Counted from the first letter of the stretch, positions 49,201 through 63,784 are shown. The stretch is DNA of 64,000 nt from Dirofilaria immitis (GCA_024305405.1 JAKNDB010000110.1:3410001-3474000), one strand, 5' to 3'. Notes: a model not told the origin generated them from the letters alone. A program made the numbers and translations.

Positions 49201-50473
49201 TATTATTTAGTAGTGTTTCTATTTCATTTCATTCAATAAGATGCATCTCTTGCGTAGTACGCTAAAAATTCTGAAAAATGATTTGAGAACTTCATTGCTC
49301 GCGTCCTAATCTAAAAGTAGATGACAGAGCGAGAAAAGTATGATAAATCTCCTTAAAATAATCGATCGAAAGTTCCATTCAGATAGAAACTTTGGATGTT
49401 TGGCTTCTGAGTTAAAAGTAAAACATCTTCCTCTTGTTTAATGTTTTATCGGGAGTCTAATTTCGTTCTTTATTTAAATATTGTACTGTTAGGGATTTCT
49501 TCTCAATTCATTTTTAGTTGTATTATCGCGTGAATTTTCAACTTTCGCAACATGAATTCAAGCAATTCTGATTTAGTACCTGATTTTGTTATATCGTGAA
49601 TTTTGATTTGGTGAAGGAGTGCTGTTCATTCCATATTATCCATCTCAAAAAGTGTCTCAGTTAGAGGAGAAGAAGAAAGAGGAGGAACAGATACATATAT
49701 GGATAAGAGAAAGCAAAATATGTTGTGAAGGTGTTTCTTGAACGCAATACAAAGTTATCAGGTTGTTCGATAGGATTCGTTTAGATGGATAACAATGGAA
49801 AAGAATCGAAAATCATGATGAATGAAGAGGAGGTGCGAATTATTTTAATTAAGATTCGGTTTTTGATCCTCCGTTAATTAAACTTCATTTATGCCTTCAC
49901 AACAATGCTCACAATGACAATTATCCAAACTGAAGTAATCATTAATTAGGTGTCGACCGCAATGTGACGCAAAACCGTGTCGCGAATCAGCTCCAAACAT
50001 TTGTAGCAAATTGTCACGACTCTGGGCTTTGTTTTTTACCCGAGATTTAATTTGTTAACGTTTTTCTTCCTTACATGTTTCATTACATTATTTCAAGCTT
50101 ATTATTTGTTAGGGGTGGATACAAGTAAGTCTTTTTCACTGCTATTCACCTTCACACCATTGTCCACTTACTTCCACATTTTTATGCTTCCACAGATTTT
50201 ACCAATTATTCTACTTTAAATTTTCAACTCTTTCCGTACTTTAGAATGTTTATTGCACTCTTTCTTAGAGATTTTTAATGAAAATAATTATTACGGAATT
50301 ACTAGAAAAATGTTGAAATTATTTATTGCTTACTATTATAGCATTATAAGCGTTGATTCAATTGCTTTTTCAATTTAATTCGTTTAAGCTGTTATTGTGG
50401 AGTGGGGAAAAGCGAAAGAAGGAAAAAAAAGATTAAGAGGAAAATCTTAACGACAAGTCAAAGGCCATACGAT
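43286..50473. other. long intergenic region with no supported gene
   Basis: Seven kilobases of AT-rich sequence. It includes a (GGA)n run (44113-44154), a degenerate direct-repeat patch around 46800-46945 (units such as ATTAAAGCAACTGTATT and ATTAAAGCGATTAGCTAGAAC), and a single 113-codon plus-strand ORF at 46182-46523 with no motif. Sequence just before 50474 is A/G-rich and probably 5' flanking to NELF-A. Confidence 0.45.
44113..44154 (+). repeat. (GGA)n microsatellite
   Basis: About 13 GGA units with one GAA variant, in intergenic sequence. It creates a poly-Gly stretch in an otherwise unconvincing short ORF. Confidence 0.95.
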
Positions 50474-53400
50474 ATGGCGAATCAGGTGGATGAAGCTGAT
50501 GATACATCAGAAGCTAAAAACAGAAAATTGAGGTAACACCTTGTTCATTTTGTGCATTTTTATTCATACATATTACAAAGATAGTGATGTACTCTATCAT
50601 TTAGTGAAACAGACCGACTATGTTGAATCCGCTATTTTTTTTGCAATATATCGTGTAGTAAAAGGAATCAAATCATATATGAATAATTGATATAGTAAAA
50701 ACATAGGTGTTAGCGGACATTTTGCAGTATTGGTATTGTAAATATCGGATGGTTGTTCTAGCCGGGATTAAATTATGATGCACCATTCAAAGTATCAATG
50801 CCAAGCTCCCAACTACGTGATTTGGATTTGGTGAAGTGGTTGGACAATAAACTTGGTGATAACAACGAATTATGGAGTGGTCGACAAGCAGCATCGTTAC
50901 TTTCACGCGAAATGTTGGTAGAATTGGAAACGTGTTTTCAAGCATTGGAACCGCATGTTAAATTGAAAATTGTATTAGCTGTCCCACATTTATCTTATCG
51001 ACTTATTACAATGGTGCGTTCTTTTTTCCTTATCTGGTTGGAAGATATTTAATGTAAAGCAAATATGAACGCGGTTATTGTCATAATATTCTTTTTGACC
51101 TTAAATCTTAAATCAGTAAAGTAAGCAGTGGAAATAGGCGTGCACTTTTAAAATGAAATATTAATTATTTTATCATGCAAATTGGATGTGTTCTTTTGAT
51201 GTTTTTGTATACATTATTCATCATTTTATTCGTTAACTCCTAGAGTATCTTGTTTTCATTTCAGTGGAAAGAACCACTAATAAATTTGTTGGATCTGGCT
51301 CGAAGAGATGCTGATGACTGGATTGAAACCGTTGCTGATATGTATAGGGAATATCCTAATCGACAGTGTATAATACCGATACCTTCTAATGCGGATTCAT
51401 ATTTCTGTAAATCACTTGATGAGTTGAGAAAAATAGGTAAGTTTTCCATTCATTTTCAATTTGAGAATTATACTTGCTTAGTTTATCGTAAATCTGTAAG
51501 AGGAACTGCATTTTATTCATATGAACCGTGTAAAAGGGATATATTTCTTGCGATTTTATCTCATATTGTTTTTCCTCTATCTGTTATAATTATCCTTCTT
51601 TATTAAACACACAAAGTTTTTTCTGCTTTTCAGTTAAAGAACTAAAGTATCTTGATGTTGGGAAAAAATTTTTCTTAGTTTCTGAAGCCATAAGTCCATA
51701 TTTTTTTTCAGTTAGGAAACATGCCGCAAATAATAATTTACGATTGTTACCGCTTGATTTAAATTCGGTGTCACAAAGTGCAATCAAGGTACATTAATTT
51801 CGAATTCACTGTGGAACTATTTACAATAACGAGTACTTTACCTGTTGTTGATTTTTCTGTGTTACATCATTATTTTATTGTTTGTCTCTGTTTTGTAATT
51901 GTTTCATATTTTACTGATAACTTCAGATTTTTAGACACGTTTTGGTTTGACCGAAATTGAAAATCGGAAACATTTCAATTTGAAGCGACGTGCTAAATCA
52001 TATACACTAAAAGCTGAGCTTCTGAAATGTTAGTGGCCTAGCATTTGCCTTGAACTGAATTTAGTTTTTCAAAATTTAAATGCTTTCGGAAAATATTTTT
52101 CTTGATATTTGCAATATTTACAGCAGCAGAAATTGGTTACAATCGAAATAAAAATCAGAAGCTTGACGTGGTATCACCAAGTTTTCCGATTCGAATGCGA
52201 AGTACTGTCAGAAAACCGAATAATGATTGTAAGTGTCTTTTTGGTTAGAAAAAGTGGAAGCATTCGAAAAGTGTATTGGAAAATTTTCTAATTATGTATT
52301 TTAGTATTTCTGTTTTTTCAAAGTAATTTTTGGAAACACTGTAAGACTGTTTCTGTTTGAAAAATTGCATGTTGGACAAGAAGACTATACAGATTTGTTT
52401 TCAGAAGAGAAAAATCTGTGTGCTATTTAAATATGTAGTTAGAATTTCTCAGTACACTGTTTTATCCCACGCAATTCATATAGTCAAAAGCAGTGTCTAG
52501 TTTTCTCACGTTAGTGGCCGTTTCATTGACAGCACTGTTGACAATATTATTGCACGGATTACTCCCAGAGTTTTAAATGGAGTTTTATCTATTAATTTTT
52601 TTGGTGGTTTTGAAATTTAAGATGATTTGTATGCCTTTCATATATTCTAGTACCAATGCGTGGAATCCCAACCACAAATACTTGTAAATTATCTGCTGGT
52701 TTTACAAACGAACCACGCAAATTTCAAAGACAATTGACGCGACGCGAAGGTGGTGCTAAGTTTATTGATATTGGTGATTTGCCGCAGGCATTAAGTGTTC
52801 GTCGGAAAGAGCAAGAAGCAGAAGAACGCTCAAGACGACAACAAGAGAAGGAAGAGCAGAAAAAGCGTGCACTGGTTGAAAAGACTGTAAAAGTTAATAG
52901 TTCTCAATGTATTTGAAAACCAAAGTATGTAATTTATTCTTGCGAGTTTGACAGAATACATTAATCGCTACATGTTTATAGAACAATATTTGATTTAATT
53001 TTTAAATTTTTAGGAAGCGAAACGAGCTGCAATAGCTGCGCAGAAAGCCAAAGAAGCCGCTGCTGTCGCAGCAGTGGATGATGTCGCAGCGACAATGAAT
53101 GAAACAGTTTCTTCTTCGGTTCAAAATAACCACACTTTGAATCATCACGAAAATAATAATTCTGTAAATAACGAGAGCAGCGACTCCAAACAAGAAACCA
53201 GTAAACTCTCATCCTCCTACGGTGATGTTCGCGAAGTACCGACAATACAATCCGAACAAAGTCAAGAGCCGCAGATGTCTCCATCTGCAACTCATCTATC
53301 TCGGGTACTGTTCCTTCGACTTGCACTGTGTGTGTTTAAAACAATATTGTATTTCCAATTTTTTTCTTTTGAAAGAAAGTGTGTTATACTAACTTTAGAC

Positions 53401-54830
53401 CTTACATGACAGTTTAGAGTTTAGTTTTGGAACTATCGATTTTTCTGAGATTTTTTGGCAATTGACAATTTGTACCTTGTGGTAGAAAACTCATAAGAAG
53501 TCATAGGTAGCCGCGTTAGTGATTTGGTCTACAAATTCATTAGTATCAAATTTAAAAAAAAAAGATCAAACTTTAAACTTATTCTGCGATATCCAAAAAG
53601 AATTCAAATTTCTGCTGATCAACAGTTAGTCCTACAAAAATATACTTAAAATTTTAGCTTAAGAACCAGCCGCGCTTAAAGCGAATATATTTATTGCACT
53701 AAAAGGTAATAAATGTAAAAAATCTCATGAACACAAATCAAGTATAATATTGTTATAATAAATACACACACTACTATAATCTTATGAAAAAATTGACCAG
53801 AAAAAATAAGGAAGGCCTGAAATCATTTATTGATAAAATCTGAAAATTATTTTTGAGGATATAAAATAGTCAATAATTTATTTAGCGTGAATCATTCGCA
53901 CGTCGGCAATGTGAAGAAATGTTATCTTGTGCCAATGTATTGAACGATGAAGGTCATCGTATGGTCATTGCTTTTATGTCCGGTAACAAAGGTAGGTGAA
54001 TTTGTTCATAAAAAGATAAGTATTTCGATTCTTGTTTTTTTTTTCTTTTTTTTTAACTCTAAAAACGATTTTTAGATTCCATAATCATTATTAATGTGTA
54101 TATCTTACGGAAGGAAGGAGATGGTATGTTTAGATGGAAAATTAGTTTATGTTGTGAAGCCATAATTTTTTGGAGACAGTCCGAAAAAATTTGCATTAGT
54201 GGTTTACAATTACAATCTAAAAATAAACAACAAAGCTTAATAGCCGATTAGCAAACTGTTAGACAGAAATGAACATTTGAAGTAAGGACGAAGCAGACTG
54301 GATAATTGTTTTTTGTTATTGTAGGTTAGCTGGCTTTATGTTTTTGATGCAGTTGATTCAGAAAATGTTTCAGTTCATCCTTACCCTCATTTGGGTGATC
54401 TTTTGACCTTGAAGTTGTCAGAAACTTACGAAGATGAGCCTCGACCAGATGGTACAGTGCAAAAAATGCGTGTGGAGACCTTTTTTCAGGTATTGTAAAT
54501 TAATAACGTGTAATTTTGTTTCCACATTTCATACTAGCATTATAAATCTTCTGAAGATTGATGGCAATAATTTGGAAATTTTATTGCTATCATTGGTTTT
54601 CAACTGTTATATTACTGATAAGTATATTCTAACGAAATGGTTACTGTGCTAATTTATGTAGTACGTTCTTTATATGCATCTAATATGTTGGAAAGACTCA
54701 AGACTTTGTTACATTTGAATTAGCCAAAATGTCATGTTTACATCTATTTTAGATGGATTATCGAACAGGAGAATGGAAGCGCCTACGAAAAACACGTGCT
54801 TTACGACCTGAAGAAATACGCATATTGTAG
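50474..54830 (+). CDS. NELFA: NELF-A, subunit of the negative elongation factor complex
   Basis: NELF-A is the Pol II-binding subunit of NELF, which with DSIF holds Pol II in promoter-proximal pausing. Exons: 50474-50532, 50762-51013, 51265-51436, 51634-51788, 51935-52028, 52124-52228, 52651-52886, 53014-53304, 53886-53991, 54353-54489, 54753-54830; about 561 residues against 528 in human. Matches in order: the N-terminal helical domain (KWLDNKLGDNNELW, LETCFQALEPHVKLKIVLAV), LLDLARRDADDWIETVADM, RKHFNLKRRAKSYTLKAELL, MRGIPTTNTCKLSAGF, RREGGAKFIDIGDLP, a Glu/Arg/Gln-rich helix, a Ser/Asn-rich linker, and the C-terminal domain (RESFARRQCEEMLSCANVLN, VIAFMSGNKG, LLTLKLSE, ETFFQMDYRTGEWKRLRK). 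Exon 1 to exon 2 is in phase only with one extra base in the A-run near 50524-50527; the initiator ATG is therefore less certain than the rest. Confidence 0.95.
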
Positions 54831-56337
54831 CAAACGCTTATGCAATCAGCACATGCTATAACAACGAGTTGATTTAGGAAGGACTTAATTTGTCCTTTTG
54901 TACAATGTTGTTAAACTCATTATGGATTTTGTCTTAATGACGACATGTTTTGAGGTCCAAGAATGTAGATTTATACTCGCTTGCATGTTCATTTTGATTA
55001 AAATTTTTTCTTAATTTAAGAATTTTAGTTTGGAAGATCGAATTTAAAAGATGTATTATATGGTATTTTACGTACAGTTGCATTATATTATATACATTTC
55101 TTATTCCATTTGTGATACCTCGCCTGTAATTTTATCTGCTTAACTGTAGATGTTACGATGCAAAAATATTACATGACATTATTGCGATTTACAGTTTTCA
55201 AATTTTTGTATCATCAGAAGAAAAGAGGGTAGAAATTTTTTTATAGGAAAAAATGAAGCTGTGGTAATCTTCCAGACACATTGGAAGGATTATGGTTGAG
55301 TCAAATCGCGTTTTAATCACTACTATCCCAGTTTCAGACTTTTTCATATATTTTATTATGCTCTTGTTTTTGCTTTTATTGCTTCGCATGCTGCCGTTAG
55401 GCAGTTGATTAAAGTGTCATTTCTACTTTGCTATGTTTCTATTGATATTATTTATGTTTCAATTTTTACGTTTCTACTTCTTATCCTTTTCTCGATAGAT
55501 TGAGTTCTTTGCAATTTGTACATTTAATATCGCCTTATCTAAGCAATGAAACTATTGTATAACAGTCTTCTGTATATGCTGCTATTTCATTACCTGTCTT
55601 TTCGATTGTCGTGTTTTTCAGTTTGTGGCTTTTGTGAAAGTTGTGATGTTGATCATGGTCTGCACGTAAACATTTTCTTTATTGTTGTTATATTGCATAT
55701 TTGCTAGAGCAATTAGGAATAGGAAATTTAATTGCTGTTGATTAGATTTCTAGTTTCACGTAAGCTAAATCCATTTATTAAACTTATTAATCATACTGAA
55801 AAAGTAGGAAATATTTCAGAAGATGAGAATGTTCAGTAAGGTTAAACAGGCTAATAAATTTCTTATTACATCAGGTTAATGGTTTGCATCCAGCCTTTTT
55901 GTCCACAAATGTCTATTTGAGATGTCTGCGCATTCTTTTTTCTTTTTTTGTTTTTTTAATTTGAATTCTTTATGCAGTGAGGACAAAGTCTTAATGCTTA
56001 TAAATTTTGTCAGATGTTGGTAAATGAATACTGATGTTCAAGATTGAAAATTTGATAAGGAATTTGATGCGATCTTCATATTCGTTTTGCTGTCGATTTA
56101 TTGAACTCAAAAACTTGTGCAATCGCAAAGTTCATTTAATTCCGTCAGTTTACTATTTAGTTGGAATCGCTAATCTGAATTTCCTTAACCGCTCTTTTAA
56201 ATATATGCTAATGAATCGAAGTTGGCCACGTAATTATATATGCAGGGAATTGTGCCTAAATTTAGACTTCTTAATGGCAGGCTAAATTATTAGAGTCTGG
56301 CTTCCTAAATATTTCTCGCAAAACGATATGGAAATAG
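54831..56337. other. 3' flank of NELF-A and intergenic sequence
   Basis: T-rich and AT-rich, with several AATAAA-like and TTAATAAA-like stretches but no clear polyadenylation choice. I see no convincing exon before 56338. Confidence 0.4.
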
Positions 56338-56448
56338 CAAGGATTTAGTGGGCCGGAAGATGGTTTCTTCAGTAAATTCTTGACATATGAGTGGAGAATA
56401 TTGACTTCATTGCCCAAGAGAATTCCGTATTTGTGGGGAAAATGGTCG
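56338..56448 (+). CDS. candidate isolated exon, unassigned
   Basis: After an AAATAG acceptor, 37 codons read in one frame (FSGPEDGFFSKFLTYEWRIL, then TSLPKRIPYLWGKWS) and end at a GTAAAT donor in phase 0. The same frame stays open for about 30 more codons beyond the donor. It is less AT-rich than its flanks. Its phase would fit the exon starting at 57915, so it may be an upstream exon of that gene. I recognise no family. Confidence 0.3.
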
Positions 56449-57721
56449 GTAAATTTCCCGGAGTTACTGCATAATCTATGTTTGATGCGTGACAGTTTTG
56501 ATCGGTTTCCTGAGGAACTTTTTTTCCTTTGTAGTTTTCAGATAACTACTTAATAGTTATGCAACATTAACTCTTTTTATCCCGTAACGGACCAATAGGC
56601 TTATTCTTAAATTCTCTTTCGTTGTTTGTTTCAATTCAATCTAAGCTGAAATTTCAGGCAATCAGTTTTCACTTTTATGAATTCCTCTTTTGTTGGGTTT
56701 AAATTTTAAAACTTTAAAGATAATAATATTTGAAAAATTGCAGTAACCAATAAGCAAAATTAGATGTTATCAGAGTCGTATTGGAATAAATTATAAAAAT
56801 TGGTCTCTCTGCAATTTAATGCTTTAAATATCATTTGCTGATACTGAGAACTATTTGCTGCAATTGCAGTAAAGTTATCCAAAATATAAAATGTATCTTT
56901 TTTAAAATGTAACCATTTCCAAATCTTAATAAAATAATAATGCTGTATTTGATGATTTTGTAAAGAATTTCTGTTACTGAATGTAAGTTCCGCGAATTAC
57001 TCATCAAACAACATTCCATGATACAATAATATTCGGAATTTCAGAAAATACAGATGTTAATGTAATTTTGTTTTATCACTATTCATAATCACTCATCCGT
57101 TTTCCGCGTTTGTAATATATCCTAAAAAGATTACTTTTTAAAAAAGGAAATCAGTAAATTAGATATATTTCTTGATACGACAAAAATACCAATAAAAAAA
57201 AAGAAAAACAAACAAATGAAGGAAGAGTGGAGGAAAATGAATGATTGCTTAATTTTTAAGAAGAAAGAGTTTAAAATCTTGGCGATATCAAAACTGTCGT
57301 GATGCTCAGAAACAAATATTACGAAAATGGTTATTGTGATTCGAACTAAATGTTTAATTAAATAATTTATACGTGAAATAAATGGTCGTAACTAAAGTGT
57401 TTTTCTAGCATGTAAAGAATTGATTTCTTCATGCCTCGACTATGAATTCTAATCCGATTTTATATATTTGCCTTATTTTAAAGATTCAATGAAATTCCTT
57501 CACATTATGATAATTAAGCAATGTCCGCAAAACTTATCTGTACTAATAACAATTAATAAGCAAAAGATAAGATTTAAAGAAAGTTTCTTTCATTTTTCCA
57601 TAATATATCTTCCGAAGTAGATAGGAAAAAATCATCAGTAAATCATAGTCTGAAGGAACGGCATAAGGAATGGAAACCCAAAAATTGAAAAAAAGTGTAT
57701 GAACTAATAATGACGGAATTG

Positions 57722-57773
<52 letters not shown>

Positions 57774-57810
57774 AATGATAATAATAATAATAATGATGAT
57801 GAGAATGATG
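57722..57810 (+). repeat. (GAT)n/(AAT)n microsatellite
   Basis: About 18 GAT units followed by an AAT-type run and a few further GAT/GAG units. It produces a spurious poly-Ile ORF on the minus strand. Confidence 0.95.
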
Positions 57811-57914
57811 ATTATAGTGACGATAATGTTAGTTATGGCAGTGGAGTTAGAGGCAACATAAATTGGCAAGTACCCGCAGAGACACTACTGCAGTAGTGGT
57901 GGTAGGAAGGGTAG

Positions 57915-60900
57915 CCTTTTCCGACAACTCCTCCTAAAAATGGATTGCAGTTCAATTTGCCTCTTGGCCCTTTCTTCGCACTTCCGCAACCTCATAATAT
58001 TCAGGTTTGCTTATATTTTCCATTCTAAACTGTCAATATGTTGTCAAATTAATCGCTTTTATTAATTTCCAAATTTTTAAAGTTTAATGATTTTTATCAA
58101 TCTGTTCATTAGTTTGATCATTTCTTACATTCTGATATGAAATAATTTTACAGCTTTTATAATATTCAAGGCTTATTCATTTCTTCCCATTTCTTCTTTT
58201 CTTTCTTTTATTCTTTGGAGAAGTATTCCCACTAACAAAAATTTTAAATTTCAAAATTTCAAAAATAAATATTATAATATTTTAGGAAAAAATATTATGA
58301 AATTACAAATGAAATTGTATTCTCTTGCATCGATAAGTCATCTTCTGCAATACATATCATTTATTTATTCAAGAAAAAAAAATCGAAAAAGGCGAAAAAC
58401 GAGATATTTTTACAGTACTAGTCTGTAATTTATTTATGACTTTCCAGCAGCCATCTGAAATTTATGATTCTAAAAACACTCACAATTTAAATTTTTGATT
58501 TGATTTAACCGTTTATTTTTATTTGCATGCGAATATTTTTCCAAAACAAAATGAGTGCCTTTTGATATATTCAATATTATTCATTTTATCATAATTTTGG
58601 ATCAAAATTTCTTATATCAGTTAATTTCAATTAATTACTATACTTATTATCTTCTAATACATTTATGAATTTTTGATCAATAAGATTTTCAATTTCATAT
58701 ATTTCTTATATTTCTTGCATGCAATTTATTACTTCATACTTTTCCTTCTAATACTCCTTTTTCTCCTTTCAAAAAATTCATTCTTCATCATATTGACTAA
58801 GTTTAGCATTCGGGAAAGACGGATAAGGAGGGAAGATAATGAAAATTTTATTTGTTTGAAAGAATATGACCTTCGAATGATTTGAATTTTTCATGTCAAT
58901 AATCAATTTTCATTCTTTTTTGGGTTTAAAAATTGTTCAATTTCTTTAAAACATTCTTTTTAATAGCTTCCATTTTTTCATCTTTTTTTTTTTGAGTGCA
59001 TGTTAAAAATAAAAAAAATACATTTACATAAAAATTGAACAAAATATGAAATGAACATTTTTCCATTTGCTCTTCAAAATAAATATTTATGTATGTATGC
59101 GTTTATCTCATCGTTGAATTAATAATTGAAATATTAAAATAATCATAGATAAATACAAATGCATATATAAGTCATATTTCATGACACATTTGTTATTCCA
59201 ATATTCGGATATGAATTAAATTTTTATGTCATTTTAAGATGTAAAATTTGAAAGAAAATTCATAAATTTTTATATATAAAATAAATGATATAAATTCATG
59301 CAAATCATAACAAAAATATCGATTCAATCATAAGAATTAAGAAAAATAAAATATGTGATAATTATGAATTTTTCTCATTCTTTCTATTTTTTTTTCGGTC
59401 AAATATTGTGCTAACATTAATTTCGATCATAAATCATAAATCATAAATCTCTTTCACATACCCATTTAATAGTAATTTAAGATGTATTGAAATATGATTC
59501 AGTTGACTGCAAAACTTCTCATTCTTAGAATATAGACGAGTAATTCCAAGCTTTAACACTGTTTTACCCTTGGGAAATCAACCAAGATGGCAATTTTGAT
59601 CAGTGAAATGAAAGATATGAATGATTTTTTTTTGTAGCAAATAAAATCACGAGAAAAGTTAAAAATCTTGTTCAACCTTTTTTCCCTTCTTTTCTAAATT
59701 TAAAACAATGATAATCAAGTTTAGAAAAGAGAAACTCATTTATTTGGATGTAAAAGATAAGTTTATTTTAGCTAACATCAAATTATATGATACATTTTGA
59801 AATAAGCATAAGACCTAGCAATTATTTACATTTGACCTTTCAGGTCAAACTTATTCTTATTTCTATAAGTATTAACAAAATGTTATCAGTGGGTTAAGAA
59901 AATAGCAAAACTATGATTATTTTAAGATGTTTTATTTGCTGGAAATCATTTCATTCATTACTTTGCCACTTGTTTTTTTTTTTATTAAATTCTATCGTCG
60001 AGAATATGCAATTTATGTTTCTAACATTGTTTACACATTGCTTCATTTCTCCAATACTCAAACTTTTTTCTTCTTTGATGTTAGTGACAAAACTATCAGT
60101 TAATTAAGGAAAGCCTCAATCACGGATGCGTAATTTTTGAAATCAAATTTTATAAGATTTGATACAAACAAAAAAAAAGCAAAGATGACGTTGTTCACTG
60201 TGTTAACATATTATTCATCCAATATTTTCGAACCATTGATCGAGAAAAAGAATTATTTTTTGAAATGATTGTATTTCAACGTTTTTTAATGCTCAGCTTC
60301 AATTTAGATAAAACGTCCTTTGTGTTGTTATCGTTGGTTATTTAACAAACGATTAATTTATAAACAAATTCTTCTAAGAGATAATCGTTCATTTCGAGTG
60401 TTTTCTTAATTTATAATTTTAAGCTTACTAATAAATAATTTCACTGTTTATAAACATTAGTAATAAGCTAAAATAAACATCCCATTACTTATTTTTATCA
60501 GAATGATTGACTTATAGTAACTTTATATCGGAATCTGCAACATTATCATCCATGTACATTCAATCAACTTTTTTGCTTCGAAGAATATATAACATTTGAT
60601 TACTAGAAATATTTATCTTGATCTCTTTTACCATCTAAGAGATAGTTATTTTCTTCTTCCTGATATTGTAAGCATTAGCGATTTATACTTTACTTTACTT
60701 TACCTTTTTCTCACTTCTTAAACGGAATCCGGAAAAAATAAAACGTAGTAGTTTTCGACTTTCAATCATTGCTTGTAGTAGAATAAAAATAATTATCTCA
60801 TAATTTTTTTCCATCATCGTTTTTATGAATCCTTCAAATTTTTTTCTCATTAATCTTCATAATTTCCTATTTATAGTTAATCTTTAATTTCATTAGAAAT

Positions 60901-63784
60901 TTATAAATTATATTTGTTGATCCTACAACCATCCTTTCAATGCATTTGTTGTTATTTATAGTTCAAATTTAATTAGCCTAAGCCCTAGAAATGCCTTGTT
61001 GTTGTTTTGATTAGAATCTATTTAATTGTTTTTTGATTCCATCTTGTAAAAATTATAAAATCCTTTGTTATATGATATATATTCGATTATTCATTCGATA
61101 CTAAAAGTTTGAAAGTAAAAATTCTGCTTCTGATAACAATAGCTGTTTTCAATTGAGATGTAAATTTTGAATTGAATAACTTATGAAATATAATATCCCA
61201 ATAATAAGGTCTTCCAGAAATGTGAATATTGCATGGACATTCGACTTTTAGCTGAACAATGTTTCAATAATTTATCATCATGCATGAACAATACATCACA
61301 TTCCGTATTGTACTGTTTAACGATTCATGAAGTATCTTGGACATCGCAAGTTAATCGGCTGGTTTGTTTATAACTCTTAGATTTTATATCAACTCTATAC
61401 TTCTTTAAAGAATAATAATATTTAATTAAAGTTTAATGATAGTTTTACAACAATTTATTTATAACTATTAATAAACTGGGTAAGTCCGATCGATTCAATT
61501 TGTTTTTAAGAAGAATATAAATATATGCCAGAGAAAAAAGAAAAATTTGAAACGAATTATTTATATTTTGTATAATTTCAAACGAATCATCAATATGCAA
61601 AGAAAAGATTGAATATAATAATAATTTCAAAGTTCAAAGTAATAAATTTTTGTTTAAATGCTTCAAATCGATGCAAAACTTCTTGTAAAGGTATGATATA
61701 TTTGAAATGTAAAATATAAAAGAAAAAACATATAAAAAACGGTGAAAGAAAAAAAAACATATTCCATTTCGAAAATTAAACTTTATAATAGCTATTCCAA
61801 GTTTGATTAAACACTATCACTATGGTTAAACTAAATTTTTATAAATATAATAATATATGCCAAAGAAAAACGGAACATTTTTATCCTTAAATCTCAATTA
61901 TTTTTACAAATTTTTTAAAATTAATTGTTTTTGACAAATTTTAATTGTTTATGGTTGAGAAAATTATACTAATATTTAAAAAATGCGCTTAATTATAATT
62001 CTTAATGATAAAAATCACTTTATTAACTTATAATTACTACATTATATAATAATACATAACGTTATTATTAGACATCGATCATATAGTAATTTGATTATGA
62101 GAAGAGAAAATTAATTAATTCGATATTTCGTTTGATTTTAAAATTGTTTTCCTTAAAATGACATACAGACATAATCAAAAATAACAAAAACTTCTATGCA
62201 AATCTCTTCTGGTTTGAATTTTTTCTTAAATTTGATACATAATTTCTAATTATTTTATAAAAAAAAAGGATACATAACAAAGCATTCTAGGCGAGGAAAA
62301 GAGAGAAACGAAATAATTTCATAAAATAGAATTTAATTCATTTTAATTTGAATACACTGAACGGAAAACACGCTATGATCATAAATCGTCATATGTTTGA
62401 TTGGTTAATTGCTTCGAAAAAATATTTTACATTTATTTTCGACCTTATTTGATCGTTTCTATCAACTTTCCACAGAATATAAATGTTCATTTAAATTAAA
62501 TGAATTCATTCAAATAACCTCAAAGCATGATAATGATATTTTCTGTGCAACTAAACTGACAGAAACTTAAAAGATATAATGCTTGCTATTGTTATTGTTG
62601 TTATTGTTGCTGTTCTTGCTGAGCTAAATATTTCAAAAACGATCAGTTTGTTTATTTTTTAAATCAAAGTTTACACGAAATCAATTAATGCAAATTCTTT
62701 CATTAATAGTTCAATTATTTGCTTTAGACTTATTTTAACATTTCATTGGATAATCTTATCAATGATTTACGTAAATGGTTATATAAAGCTTTAAATGATT
62801 GCTTCTTTTTATCTAACAAATACTATTTATTAATATTATAGTATCTAAAATATTCTTGTCACTATCAAAATAAATAGTATAAAAAATTTTAGTTTAAATC
62901 AAATTAATGAAGATAGGGATACAAATAGAGATTGTTAATAAAATAAAAATTAAATTAATAGATAAGATTTTTTTATGGATTTTCAGAAGAAATTGAATTT
63001 GTAATAATATTAAAAACTAAGAGAAGGAAATACTGTGAAAGAAGTCAAAAGATAGGAATTAAAACTTTGAATTATATACTTCAGCATATGTTAAATCGAG
63101 AAATATGTTATGAAATTGAAGCAAGACATCATACATTCTAAACTTCATCAAAATAAATCAACTGGAAAAAATTTTTGTTTCACTGAAATTAAAAAAATAA
63201 CTCCCAGGAAAAAAGCAACTGCCATCATGCATGATCGCTTTATAAACAGCACTTTGTAAACTAACTTAATTTTATGTTCCATAAAGCTTTTTAGAAAATT
63301 ACATCCATACATTCAATACATAACATTTCAATAAGCATTAAAAGATTCAATGATTTATAATAAAAAATATCTCAGAAAAATTTTTTAAATTTTAATTTAT
63401 TCATTGAAATTTTGATTTATGAAAAAGTCATTTTGATTTCCGCAAATCCATCAGCTTCTGATATAATATTTTTCTTAATTAGTATATTTTTACTACTTTC
63501 AGGTACGATGCTTATCACACAGTGATTTCTCCTTAACTTTAGAAAATGCAGAAAAATTACTTCATGAAGGAAGTTGTTCTCATCGTGCAATGCTCAGTTG
63601 TGATTGTTCTACATGTAAATCTCCATCTCCTAAACTATTCCAAACAGAGGAATTAGAATCTCAAAGAGATGTTGCAATACAACCATCAGCATCGTCGAGA
63701 ATTATGAAAACAAATAGCATGTCAGTGAACTTTGATTATAAGCCAGCTAAACAATCAGAAGCTAAAGCGGAAAAGAAGAGCTAA
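57915..63784 (+). CDS. 3' end of an unassigned gene: Pro-rich exon plus Cys-containing last exon
   Basis: Two exons join in phase 0 across a 5.5 kb intron. The exon 57915-58004 is 30 codons, Pro/Leu-rich (PFPTTPPKNGLQFNLPLGPF). The exon 63504-63784 is 94 codons including the stop, follows a CTTTCAG acceptor, and reads VRCLSHSDFSLTLENAEKLL, then HEGSCSHRAMLSCDCSTC and a Lys/Ser/Glu-rich tail ending KAEKKS. The C...H...C.C..C spacing might bind a metal, but I do not recognise a named domain. The start lies upstream; an ATG in another frame at 57938 (MDCSS...) does not match the downstream phase. Function unknown. Confidence 0.55.
58005..63503. other. very AT-rich intron or intergenic stretch
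   Basis: About 5.5 kb, markedly more AT-rich than the rest of the window, with many short ATAAA, TTTTT and AATTA runs and no exon-like segment on either strand. I read it as one long intron of the gene that ends at 63784, though an intergenic gap is not excluded. Confidence 0.5.

Noticed and set aside
57543..57869. 108-codon minus-strand ORF with a long poly-Ile run
   Set aside because: Translation of the (GAT)n/(AAT)n microsatellite.
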